NCBI GenBank assembly: GCA_029817715.1
Contig: JARUPY010000539.1
Location: forward strand, 3,571,501-3,635,500
From: Melastoma dodecandrum
Lineage: Eukaryota > Streptophyta > Magnoliopsida > Myrtales > Melastomataceae
DNA length: 64,000 bases
Direction: 5' to 3'
This document shows positions 11,955 to 23,059 of this stretch, in pieces. A program made the translations under genes and the position numbers. The notes under the pieces were generated by a model. The model had not been told where the DNA came from. It ran no database searches and worked only from the letters and a program-made list of their open reading frames with translations. Every line of letters starts with the position of its first letter. Position 1 is the first letter of the stretch.

Positions 11955-12321
11955 GTTTTGTTCTTTAATGACATTATTTGGCGAAATTAAGAAAAATAAT
12001 TCGCGAACTAATCTACCTAAGTCGGTCTTACAAAGACCGACTTCGGTCCTCAAAGAAGTCGGCCTTACATCTTGACGAATGGAAGTCGGCCTTATATTAC
12101 AAAGGCCGACTTCCTCGTGTGAATTTTTTTTTTTTTACCTTCGAATTAAAAAAAAAAGGGCTAAGTGAGGGAAGTAGGTCTTATTCGAATTTAAAAAAAA
12201 ATAAAAAGTAAAGAAGTCGGCCTTACAAAGGTCGATTTTGGTGGGTTAGTTCGCGAATTATTTTTTTTAATGCGTCATTTGACGAAATATTTTGTCAAAT
12301 GACATCATTAAAGAACAAAAC
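11955..12321. mobile_element. MITE-like inverted-repeat element with internal hairpins
   Basis: Terminal inverted repeats: left arm 11955-12011 begins GTTTTGTTCTTTAATGA, right arm 12246-12321 is its imperfect reverse complement; both inner ends read ATTCGCGAACTAA. The right arm carries an extra small palindrome around CATTTGACGAAATATT. Between the arms lie four copies of AAGTCGGYCTTAYA (about 12019, 12055, 12083, 12214) and two strong hairpins: 12019-12043, and 12081-12093 pairing with 12102-12114 over 13 perfect base pairs. There is no coding capacity. I could not see a clear target-site duplication, so the superfamily is not assigned. Confidence 0.7.
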
Positions 12322-12551
12322 TCGGCCAGTAAAGTTCCAAAATCCAGAGAAAAATAATTAGTAATGTAATTTAGACGGTGTTTAAGCCATGTCATAAAAT
12401 AAATAAATGGGTATAATGTATCTTTTTATTTTTGAAAATCTCACCGTTGGATCTCGATCACATCAACCACTAACAAAAGCTCCACTTTCATCTCCTTTTA
12501 TTAATTTTTTCCCTCCACTGATCATCCTTCCCTCTCGAAACACCTCCGACG

Positions 12552-15500
12552 ATGGCGTCGGAAGACAACCTCGTCGGTGGTCGAGGCGAGGACGCGACCA
12601 AGGTTATTATGTCCACTTACGAGTTGTCCCGGGAGAGGAGGATAAGGGAGAACCTCGAGAGGATGCGGAAGATGGGCATCTTCGACATAGCGCTGAAGCT
12701 AAGGACGTCTTCCGGTGGGGTCAGGAAGCGGAGCCGTACGACTTATTCGTCCGGGGCTGCGAGGCGGGGGAGCGACTATGGAACTGGGGGTGGTGGCGGT
12801 GCTCGGCAGCTCACCCCACTTCGCCGCTCATCAAGGTAAGGGAAGGGGAGGGAAAGAAGTAAGTTAAAGTGGCCATCTTTTTCATCGGGATTGTGTTGTT
12901 TTTGGGGCGAAGTGCGAGGAGAAGGAAGGTGTCGGTGTTTGGCATTCCGTTTCTAGGAGAAAAAAACTTGGGTGTTTTGATTTCTTTTGTTCTCTTTTCC
13001 GGGTTCCTCGTGCTTCTTCTTTGTTTTTCCGTTGGAGCAGCCTTGGCTGGGTGAACGGGTCGTGTTAGATAGTTGATTTTGTTGGTTGTGTTCGTTCCCG
13101 CTGAGAGTTGTTCGGAGAGTTTCTAATAAGAGGGAGAAAAGTGGGAGGGTGGGGGGGCGTGTATTTTCTGGTTTTGGAATTCTTTAAGAGCTGTTATTTC
13201 GCTTTTGAAGTATTTCATTGCCTTTTAGACCCTCGGCCTGATCGCTGGTATTGTAGGCACATTTGATGATTGCCTTGAGCGAAAATTTTCGGCAATCTTC
13301 TATTTGGATTGTCTGATTAAATAGACTCTGTGAATCTATTATTCTTTACTATTGGTCGATCAAGCTAGTAAAGATGGTTTGGAGGTTAGAAAAATTCTAA
13401 ATGCTTGTGGAAATCTTCTGGAGAGTCAACAGTGTTAAGGAGAAGGACATTAGCAGTTCAACACATCATATGAGGTTACATAAACAGATTCCAGGGTGCC
13501 TCATGTCCAATATGAGAAATATGATGCAAAGGATTTTGATTGTACAGATGGAAAATTTCTGAACTGATTGAGTGGGTGATCAAATATTAGAGAGAAGGGA
13601 GCTAAAGTTGAGCAGTTACTATGCTGTTTCATGCATTAGTACTGCTGCTTTTTCCTTATCATAAGTTTCTACAGGTATTGATGACTGAAGTGTGAGTGAG
13701 GTAGTTCTCCGTTCTAGACTGCCGGTTACGTTACTAGGCTGCTGAATGATTAAAATGTCACTCACTTAAGGCACCTTGGTGAAGGTTGCAGAATGCTACA
13801 CCAGTTACCTACTCAGATGTTCTGTTAAGTGAAAGGGCTAGAAGGCGACCAAAAAGCAATAAAATGGTTTCTGCTGTTGCCAATGAACCTTTACTACTTG
13901 GAGAGGGACCAAAGCCAGAGGTTTACACCGAGGAACATGAGAAGCTATTGGGAAGTACTGAGAAAAGCTGGGAGCTCTTTGCAGATGGTTACGGAAAGGA
14001 TGGCAGGAGGATATATGATCCTTTCAAAGGAAAGAGTTGTCACCAGTGCAGGTTAGACAGGGATATGAATCTCAAGTGGAATAAGGCTTTTTCCTTCATC
14101 TTGTTATTACCATTTTCATGATATTTTGGGTCAAGAGTTATATGAAGTAGTTCTCAATTATCTTCTTCAAATATTGACGGTTGATCTCATTGTTATATCT
14201 GCAGTTCCTCCTTGAATGCTGAATTATCTATTCTGTTTGTGTAGTGGACAATTGCTGGAGACAGTTTATCAAACAATGAAAAATATGTTTTTGTTTTTCC
14301 TTCAACCGTGGGAGTGTCTCCACGGGAGATTTGTTTGTTATCAACTCTAAATAACACCAGACTATTGGCTATTGCAGGCAGAAAACACTTGGTCATCGAA
14401 CAAAGTGCAGTCAGTGCAGCACAGGGCAAGGACAGTTCTGTGGTGGTTGTTTGTACATGAGGTAAGCTTCTTGAGACAAACTCCATCAATCAACCCAAGC
14501 TTCTTGATTGGATACTTCTTCTAACTGTGCATTTCATTATCTGTCGTTGAGTGGTTGTTGCAACATTCTGAAATAGTTGAGCATGATTAAGCAAAGGATT
14601 TTCCCTTTGTATCAGAAACCAGCATTTTGCTTATGGTTTAGAGAAGAATTGGGAATGATTAGAACTGCATGTATTGTGCACATAATTGGGTTGGGCTTGG
14701 GTTGTATTGAGGTAGTTTGGGGACATGTTCAAATGAGAAGAGATCGGATGAAGGTTATCTATCGCTCTTGTAAGCACAAATTGTAGCTATTTCAATGTAA
14801 AGGAATTCAAGAGTCCCCTTGTTTTTGTTGATTCAATGTTGTTGCTGCTGGTAAATTCATCAGTGGAGAACAAGTTTAATTGATATATCTGGTATTGAAG
14901 CAAAATTTAGTCGAGAAATATTTCTTGCAGAAGTAAGAGCATTGGTAGTCTTCTTGCTTGGAACATAATTAGCTTGAAAGTTAGACATGATATTGATCTC
15001 ACCCGTTCTTCTCCACTTTTATGTAGATATGGGGAGCATGTTCTTGAAGCCTTGGAAAATCCAAAATGGATCTGTCCTGTCTGCCGTGGAATTTGCAATT
15101 GCAGCCTATGCCGGCAGGCAAAGGGTTGGGCGCCTACTGGGCCACTTTACAGGAAGGTAAATGATATTTGTAAGATACCTAATACATTGATTCTTTCCAA
15201 GTATAACAGATTTATGCTACATCTTTTTCACCTTGTTATTGTCTCTGTTACCAGATATCGAGCATGGGATTCAAGTCGGTTGCTCATTACCTTATTCAGA
15301 CCCGTCGCTTGCAGTTGAAGTCAGAAAGCGTTCCTGGTTCTCCTGCTCAACTATCAGCAAAAAGATCCCTACTCTTCTCGAATTCAGGTAGTGAGGAATT
15401 CCAAGAAAGTAATATGGAGATAAGACTCTTGCATATGGATTCAAACAAAGATGAAAACAGTGACCTGAACACTGATAGAGTTTCTACGAGAAACTTGCTG

Positions 15501-16358
15501 ATAAACAGACGGTTGAGCTTCATGTCAGATGGAAGAAGTACCATAGCTGAAGAAGCCCAGGATGATCAAATTTGTGCTAAAGAGCACAATGAAGACCAGC
15601 ACATTGTAGGGACTAATAGCTCAATATCAAACAACTCGGGACAAGCAAAGAAGAGTGGTTCCTGCAGCCAGCCGAACCAGTCAGCTGAACAAATCCCCGA
15701 TTGCTATAGAAGCATGGAAGAGCAGAAAGAAGGCCACCGCATTGTAGTGGCAGCAATTAGTGCAGATGCAAGCGGTTTGAGGCAAATGAAGAATAATGGC
15801 TCCTGCAGTGAGCTGAACCAGGACAGCATTGGAGGTAGATTGAGGTTGAGAAATAGGTCATCGTTGCTATTTTTGGATCACAACATCAAAACTGATCGAG
15901 ACCTGGATTATCAGAGAGGAAATGTACAGAATGAAGGCCATCGTGCTGTAGTGGCTGCAATTTTTGCGGACGCCAACAGATTGGATCAAGTGAAGAATCA
16001 AGGCTACTGTAGCAAGCCGAACCAAGACAGCATGGGAGGAAGATTGCGGTTGCGAAAAAAATCATTGTGTTTATTGTCAGGTGACAGCTATACTGAAACT
16101 GTACAAGCCCTGGATTGTCAGAGAGGCAACGGAGAACATAATAAAGACCATCACATTGTAGTGGCAGCAATTACTGCAGCCTCAAACAGCTTGAGGGATT
16201 ATCTGATTGGTAGTGAAGAGCAGCATGGAGACCATCGCATTGTAGTGGCAGCAATTCGCGCAGCTGAAAACAGCTCAAGGCCAGTTAAATGTGAGCCCTG
16301 TATAGAGCTGAATGATATGAGTGTTGGAGGAAGGTTGAGGTTGAGAAGAAGACAATAG
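12552..16358 (+). CDS. CDCA7-like zinc-finger protein (zf-4CXXC_R1) with repeated tail
   Basis: Relative of animal CDCA7, a partner of the HELLS/DDM1 chromatin remodeller in maintaining DNA methylation; plant homologues are inferred to act similarly in the nucleus. Five exons join to 622 residues: 12552-12835, 13785-14051, 14378-14461, 15027-15156, 15255-16358. Exon 2 uses a GAAG acceptor, which gives [12 protein letters not shown] across the junction. The cysteine-rich domain spans about residues 175-280: [47 protein letters not shown], then GFKSVAHYL. The N-terminus is basic. The last 340 residues are unusual: blocks like GHRIVVAAI recur at about residues 411, 481, 551 and 578, and GGRLRLR recurs at about 448, 516 and 613. 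The gene sits between two REM genes with no obvious functional link. Confidence 0.88.
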
Positions 16359-17290
16359 CAACACTGAACCCGAAACAGCATCAGGAATGCCGTGAAAAGC
16401 AGGGCACGGCGTAGTTGCAGGTAGCTTAGGATGTGGATCTTCTTTTCCTTTTCTTTGTGCGTGGATGGATGATTTGTATGTTATTAGCCTCACCTGAAGA
16501 GACATGATCTGATTAAGGAAGGCTAGGGATAAACTCCCGTTGATGGCATAGGCTAGTCGGATTGTTGGCCTACTTTTGTCTCCTGATTAGAGGCCTACTT
16601 AGGTGATTGACTTCTGCAGGCTTGAATGTTGAAGCTCTAACTTGCTGAGCTTTTCTATTTACTCTGTTGCTTTCCCGACTCTTGAACTTGTCCGCGGGAG
16701 GCATGTTACATTACTGCAGACCCTTCTCATAATAATCTTGGGCAGTAAATCTGAGGCCGGTTGAAGGAGCTTTCTGATCAGATGGGTATAACCGAGTTAT
16801 TCTGTCACTGATGTAATTTCCCTTGCGATATTAACAAAATACGTGGTTTTAAACTAAAAAAAAAAAAAGAGTTCAAAAATTTTCAAAATTACATTCGAGA
16901 CAGCGACTTTTGGACCGAGAATGTTTTTTGAAACTAACCCGTACGGCGTTACAATCATGAGCTTGGAGTCGTAGGAATTAGGAACGACGAAGAGATAATC
17001 AAATCGAATCATACGATGTCAGAAGATATGGGAAGCCCCCCCCCCCCCCCCCAACCAATCTTTGATTTTTTTTTTTTAAAAATAAATATTTCCCTTAAAT
17101 TCTAACTGATAAAAAGAAAATTAGTTCACCACCAACCAAACTAAACCACAACGAATGAATGATGAAATATTGGTCAATATGTCTCGAAATCCTCGTGTCG
17201 TGTCCAGGGTGTGGAAATAACTCTGTTTGCTGCTCACTCTCCCCAACCCCAAGAACCCTCAAGCTCACACCGAAACCCCACAACGCAACC
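16359..17290. other. Intergenic: between CDCA7-like and REM copy 2
   Basis: 3' flank of the CDCA7-like gene and 5' flank of REM copy 2, with a run of 17 C at 17036-17052 followed by a T-rich run. No gene seen. Confidence 0.5.
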
Positions 17291-19337
17291 ATGGAATCAT
17301 CGGCGTCGGATCGCCGGCCTCCGACGACTGTCGACCGCGTTTTCGGCGTCGACACCCCCCACTTTATCAAGGTCATCCTCGAGGCCGAACTCCGCAACAA
17401 AATCCTCGTACGTCCAAATCACCTCCCGTCTCTCTCTCCCCCGTCTTTCACTTGTCCTGATGTTGGTTTTGTTGGCTCAGAGGATTCCCAGGTTGTTTGT
17501 TGATAGGCACGGTGGATGTTTGTCGGACCCTGTTCGCCTCGAGGTCCCCACCGGCCGCGCTTGGGAGTTGGCTCTTCATCGGGACGATGTGGGTTTGTAT
17601 CTTCATGACGGGTGGGCCGGTTTCATGGAGGAATGCCGCGTCGGACTCGGCTACCTCCTCTTGTTTCGCCATGAGCGGGATTCTAGGTTCTTCGTGGTCG
17701 TGCTCGATATCACTACTTGTGAGATTGAGTATCCCAGCCGGCACAAGGAAGTGGTCAAGATTGAGGATACCGACAATGAGGATGGGATCGGTGATCGTGA
17801 TAAGGGTGGGGGGAAGAAGCCCTCGCGGTGTTCTGATCGGCCTTTGAAGAAATCGAGGAACGGACAACGGGGAGTGAAAGTTCCAACCATTGCGTCCGAT
17901 CGTTTTTCACTGGAAGCTCCAAAGGGGAAATTGGCCAATGTGAAACAAGGCGCAAAAGAAAAGATGGTTCCAATCGATGTGACTGACCGTTCAGTAGAGG
18001 AGACACCACTAGAAGCCTCGACAAAGGAAATTTCGGAACCACAGCAACAAATCTCATCAACAGAAAGCCGTAGTTTGAGAAAACCAGCTGGTAATGGAAT
18101 GACTGATGGTGTCCTAGAGTTGAAACCTAAACTTTTAGACTCTAGTTTCCTTTTGGACTTGCTTAGTTACAGAAACTAGTGAACTAAGAAAGGGAAAAGT
18201 TAATTTGTTGCAGAATTCGGTGGAAGAGCAGCTGCTGATGAAAAATCTGAAGCCTTCCTTAGGGCTTCCGCTTTTTTATGCGAGAACACGGCTTGTGTAG
18301 TCAGAATTCGATGCCTTGGTTGCTTGGTGAGTTAAGGATGTTATCTTTGGATGGTTGACTTGAAAAATCAATGTTGTTTTACTTTTAATTCTGACATGAC
18401 CCCATCTCCTGCATTTGTAGCATTTGTCGAAGAAGTTCTTGATGGCGTGTTTCCCTGGCAAAAAGGAATTTGGCGACATTATCTGTGTTTCAGAAACAAG
18501 GTCGTGGACCCTTGGTATCAACAAAAGTCAATGTCCCAGATTTCGCCGTGGTTGGACTGGATTTGTGGCGGACAACAATTTAAGAGTAGGTGATGCCTGT
18601 GTTTTTGAACTGATTGATATAGCCGAAGCTATGTTTCGGGTTGTCATCTTTCATGATAAGTGCACCAAGCCTCGTAAGTTCTAGACATATTTATGTCCGT
18701 TAATTCTAAGTCCTAATGTCCCCATTGTCAATAACATCTGTCCTGCTTCTTCATGCAGCTGAGAGAAAGCCACCACGTCGAGAAATCTCAACTGAGAAAC
18801 CGACGATCAATGATCGGGGAGAGGTGGAGAGTGCAGATTATGAAGAGTGCCCGTTCTTCACCATGGTCATCACCAAGACTTCTGCAAGACATTCTGTTGT
18901 AAGTGGTCATGCTATTTGGGTAATCCTGATATGGTTTTATCATACCGAGTCCTGCAAGGGATTGATTTAGAGATCTCTCTCTGTATTTGTTGTCCATTTG
19001 GTAGAATTCTGAATGTCACTATATGCCTTGTTCTGATTTCTTTTCCTTGCAGCATGTACCCACAACATTTGCCAGGAGCCATTTGCCGACAATCCAAGCG
19101 GCAGAGAACGTGAAGGCGTCCCTGAAATACAAAGGATTGTTCTGGCCTGTCGCGCTCTACAGCCGGGAATGCTGTGGCTCAGCTTACACGATGATCAAAG
19201 GGTGGCAGAAGTTTCGGAAGGGGAACGGGTTCCAACTAGGGGAAGAGCTTCTGTTCGAACTGATAGACAAGAATGATTTGGTCTTCAGGGTGTCCATCCC
19301 TGACGACGGCGAAGGTCAAGATTGCTGTGATTGTTGA
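17291..19337 (+). CDS. REM-type protein with three B3 domains (copy 2)
   Basis: Second REM paralogue, putative nuclear DNA-binding protein. Six exons in frame: 17291-17407, 17481-18090, 18214-18326, 18421-18673, 18759-18898, 19053-19337, giving 505 residues. B3-1 (about 24-130): HFIKVILEAE, then RIPRLFVDRHGG, HDGWAGFMEECRVGLGYLLL and DITTCEIEYP. A 130-residue charged linker follows, longer than in copies 1 and 3. B3-2 (about 265-365): ACVVRIRCLG, HLSKKFLMACFPGK, RRGWTGFVADNNLRVGDACV. B3-3 (about 395-500): FFTMVITKTSARHSV, then HVPTTFARSHLP, KGWQKFRKGNGFQLGEELLF. The intron position inside each B3 matches the paralogues. It ends tail-to-tail with copy 3, with 322 bases between stops. The start was chosen as the ATG leading into the B3 strand; the upstream bases are open in other frames only. 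Confidence 0.88.
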
Positions 19338-19659
19338 ATGAATTATATATCCTTGTGAAGGATAGTTCCCTTCAATTAGCCTAGGATCAAGCTAAACTAA
19401 CATCTTAGTAAACTACAAAGCTGCTACATATCTGGGGAAACCTTGTTCTGTAAAATGTGTATATGCAAATGTATCTGGGGTCGAATGAGCACTGGAAGAG
19501 GGCAATCCAAACAGGTCCGTGTTTTAAATGGCCAGCTCGGCAAACATAAACAAGTTCCTACTGTTCATTGCCACTGCCAACGATATGGAACAGATATTGG
19601 TAACAAAGACCAAACTTTAACAGATGAACATTGTCCAGCGAGCAGAAACACCATCGTCT

Positions 19660-21690
19660 CTAGTACTTTTCGATCGATACTTCAAACACAAAGTATTCTT
19701 TGCTGACTAGCTTGAATACACATATATCTTTCTCCTGCAGATCATTGTCCCTTGTAAATTTCCCCCAACCTCCTATCATCCTGTACGAGACAGCCTTGGG
19801 CGATCCATAGTTGGCGAGCTCAATCGGCCAGGATCTCTGCCTAAATTTCAGGGTAGACTTTCTTGATCCTTCGACGCCTTGCAGATGACATCTTGAAAAA
19901 CCATTAGGTACATGCTGCACGAGGTAAAGAGATGATATCACTACGAGAGATAACTCAACATCTTGGATGATTCAATTATGCTGATATAGATCAGGATTTG
20001 GACTTGCAAACGAGGAAAGGCTTATCTCCGTTCGAAGGTCATCTGATTAAATCCGTTTACTTAAAACCATAAGCACAACTAACCATTACTCGATGAAGCA
20101 GCAAACAAAACGCTTGAACTTACAAGGAAATTCCCCTCAGCCGAACTCTTGCAAGTGACCACTTTGAAGGACGGGTACTCCACTCCGACTTCATATTCAA
20201 CAGGTCTCGAGGTATGCCTCTTATTAGTAGATCTCCTGGATGAAGCTTCCCCAAACGGTTCACCTGCAGTAATTTCATCCGAGAGAATAGTGCTATCTTC
20301 TGCTAGCTTGGCTTTACCCGATGACCGGTAGTGCAACGAAACCTTGTCTCCTTGGAAAATGACAACTCGAACCAGGAGTTTGGTTTTCTCAATCAATTCA
20401 AACACACAAACATCGCCAAGCCTCAGGTCATTGTCTGTCACAAACTCTTTCCATCCTTGAGTAACCATAAATCGGTCCTTGTATATATATCGGACCAACC
20501 AAGTAAGCCCATCAGTGTTCTGAAGCCTTATTTCACCGAATTCTGTTCTTTCAAGACTGCACATCTTCGAGAATTGCTTCGGTAAAAGCTGCTTAAGCCA
20601 AAAGAAAACAGAGATATCAGCTGGAATTTTGTTATCTAGCAGAGGTATGCTTGGGGAGTTTCTGCTCACCAAAGTGTAATTTGGGTGAACCGAGGACTGC
20701 CCGAGGACTATAATGACGGATGGCCATCTGCAACGGTAAGAGATAGCTCTTGAAAGAGCCCTGCCAGCAACATTGCCAACTTGCTCGTGGAGCTTCAGAA
20801 ATTCGGAGTTCAGGTGATCTGCAAACATCCCTGTCACAAAGCAAACCCAGCTTCAATCGGTTAAAATGCAACTACGAAGAAACAATGCACATGGACTTGA
20901 CATTTTTGGAAAGTAGACACAACATGATCATATCATCCTCATAAAACTAGAACCCAGTCAACACGACCTGCTTGGGTATTCTTCTTCCTCTTATTCACAC
21001 GATAAACGGGCAGCTGAGATTCTACGTTGATGTCTTCTTCAGGTTTGGGAACAAAAGGTGGCTCATCTTCATCTGCAGGACGAGATCTCTTCCCGTGGTC
21101 GGCCTTGATGGGGTACTCTATCTCGCAGGCGGTGATGTCCACTATGATCATATCGAACCTCGACCCCCCCTGGTAGCTGAAAACCACAACGTGACCATGG
21201 CCGATCCCGTAATGCTTAATGAAGTCGGCCCAGCCATCTTGCAGCCAAGCCTTGCCATCCTCCTTCCGCAGCTTAACTTCCCAGGAGTCGCCACCCGGTA
21301 CCCTCAGGCGGGCAATGCCAGACAAATCATTCCCGTGCTTCATCACGAACTTGGTCGGGAGCATCTGATCCAGGGAACAGAGCACAGTCCAAGTAAAAAA
21401 AACTAAGAACGGAAAACATGTCCAGACAACCCTAACAATCAATCCCCCGGCTGCATTGTATGGGTTGGCGGAGCAGAACAGGCAGACATATAACACACAG
21501 AATAGACATTCAGGGTTTGCCTAGGATAGCATTAGCAAAGAACCCAAAAAAAAAGAGACAGAGAAAAGCTCACAAGTTGAAATGGGTGTCGAAGGTCGTC
21601 TTTCAGGACGACCTTGAAGAAGTGGAAGCCACCGCCACCGCCACCGCCGCCACCACCCTCACCCTCGTCCACACCCATCTCAGTCTTCAT
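19660..21690 (-). CDS. REM-type protein with three B3 domains (copy 3)
   Basis: Third REM paralogue, on the opposite strand. Exons in transcript order: 21690-21574, 21364-20968, 20830-20670, 20588-20124, 19914-19660, giving 464 residues. The N-terminus has a run of about nine glycines encoded by GGT/GGC just before FHFFKVVLKDD. B3-1 (about 22-130) continues MLPTKFVMKHGNDL, DGWADFIKHYGIGHGHVVVF, DITACEIEYP. B3-2 (about 205-305): YRCRWPSVIIVLGQSSVHP, then LLPKQFSKMC and QGWKEFVTDNDLRLGDVCVF. B3-3 (about 365-462): FKVVTCKSSAEGNFLV, then HVPNGFSRCHLQG and GGWGKFTRDNDLQEKDICVF. B3-1 is closer to copy 1 (DGWADF, YGI/VGHGH) than to copy 2. An optional 54-base GT-AG segment in exon 4 (20264-20317) was left in because it is open and too short for a normal plant intron. 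Confidence 0.88.
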
Positions 21691-22146
21691 CTTAACCTCC
21701 CAGAGACACCCTTCAGCTTCGAAAACTTTCCAAAGGGTGAAAGAAGTGACGTTGATGGGAAGGGAAGTTAATAAAGAACCAAGTCAAATTCACTCTCATC
21801 TCCTCTTTATTCTGTGCCAACTCTCTCTACCACCCCCCCGTCTCATTTTCAATTTTTTTTTATTAAAAATGATGATTATTACAAGAAATATTAACTGCGA
21901 TCCGATTTCATTCCATTCTGCTGGGAGTTCCTTCCCCAGCTTTCTGTCCTTCCACTGTCTTATCCATCCTTTTTCAACAGACATCCCATGCAGCAGGACT
22001 CGCTTTTTTTGGTACGACTTCATATTTACTCGAAAGACGACAAAATTCAATCTTTCTCAACTATTGTTTAATAACACCGGCTGATTCCATATATTTTTCC
22101 AGTAATCATTTCCAAATCACGGGTTTATTAAAAGTAAAGAGAAAGC

Positions 22147-22165
22147 GCATGCATGCATGCATGCA
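22147..22165. promoter_or_regulatory. Tandem RY-type motif (CATGCATG run)
   Basis: GCATGCATGCATGCATGCA repeats the RY core CATGCA, the known binding site of LAFL-type B3 factors (ABI3, FUS3, LEC2). It lies about 450 bases upstream of REM copy 3 and 400 upstream of the SAP relic. It may equally be a simple tetranucleotide repeat; function is inferred only. Confidence 0.35.
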
Positions 22166-22481
22166 GATGCAGTGTTGTAGTTCATGGTTGGATCAAAATC
22201 CATTTTAAGAAATTTTACATGAAAATTTGATGAGGACCAAACACTGTTTGACTGGTTTTGTTTCTAATTTATGATTACATTTCAGTCTTGCTATCGATAT
22301 TCAAGTCAAATACTGATAAAAAAAATCATATGAAATATTTGAATACAAAGTCCTAATAAATAAGTAAGGCTTAGAGATTTTGACATCCGAACCATCCAAA
22401 ACAAATCGTATCTAATGTCTATGAAGATGAAAATACATCTCTTATTATCTTTAATCCTATCACCAGGCTCCCCTAATATAA

Positions 22482-22488
22482 TATATAA
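22482..22488 (+). promoter_or_regulatory. TATA box candidate for SAP relic
   Basis: TATATAA lies 74 bases before the ATG at 22563. A transcript starting about 30 bases downstream would exclude the in-frame ATG at 22415, which supports 22563 as the ancestral start. Confidence 0.45.
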
Positions 22489-22562
22489 CATAGACCCACT
22501 GCATTACGCTTCAACGCATACACATTCATCCTTTCTACTTTGCCAACAAACAGCAGAAGAAG

Positions 22563-23059
22563 ATGAGCGACTCCAAGGAAGAAGGGCGACTTTGTGCCAT
22601 GGTTTCTACGGCTCCGAAGACAACCATGGTCTCTGTTCCAATTGCTACGACAACTATCTCATGGAAAAGGTAACCACAATGTTGTCCTCGACCAACGACA
22701 CCAAACCCAAATCGGTAGTGGAAGATGGGAATCGAGCCCGACAAACTCCGACCATGACAAGCAACGCGGGCATGTCCGCAGTACCAGACTGGGGATCTCA
22801 AAGGAGTCATCTTCCCATGTTGTCTGTGCCTTCTCCATCCAAGGTAGCCGCGACCAAGGTGCAGACAAAGTGCACACTCTGCAAGAAGCCTGTGGGACTG
22901 CTCGGGTTCCCTTGCCTACATTGCGAGGATGTGTTCTGTGGAAGCCATCGTCACACGGAAGACCATGCCTGCAGCGTAAACTTAAGGAGGATCAGTCGTC
23001 GTGCCTTGGCAGGGCGAAATCCGGTCATCAAGGCCGACAAGTTGGGATTTCGGGTGTGA
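22563..23059 (+). pseudogene. SAP A20/AN1 zinc-finger gene, frameshifted in A20
   Basis: Stress-associated proteins carry an A20 finger and an AN1 finger. The frame from the ATG at 22563 gives MSDSKEEGRLCA and then should continue through the second A20 cysteine, but the frame switches: the rest of A20 (HGFYGSEDNHGLCSNCYDNY) lies in another frame, as if about 7 bases were lost at about 22600. The original frame then stops at about 22673. The second frame is open to 23059 and encodes a full AN1 finger: CTLCKKPVGLLGFPC, CEDVFCGSHRHTEDHAC, ending NPVIKADKLGFRV. AN1 spacing is slightly off (CLHC instead of CxC). A start at 22415 in the second frame would give 214 residues, but it lacks one of the four A20 zinc ligands and lies upstream of the TATA candidate. 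Intronless, as is usual for the family. Confidence 0.75.

Larger units (their letters stand above)
21691..22562. other. Intergenic: divergent 5' flanks of REM copy 3 and SAP relic
   Basis: Shared upstream region of two divergent loci. It contains a CATGCATG run at 22147-22165 and a TATA-like TATATAA at 22482-22488 on the plus strand. No coding sequence recognised. Confidence 0.5.

Noticed and set aside
20264..20317. Possible 54-base intron in REM copy 3
   Set aside because: GT-AG ends and frame would allow it, but it is shorter than normal plant introns and is open reading through.
22415..23059. 214-codon frame proposed as an intact SAP gene
   Set aside because: Its ATG lies upstream of the likely TATA box, its first 50 residues match nothing, and the A20 finger in this frame lacks a zinc ligand; a frameshifted gene starting at 22563 explains the data better.
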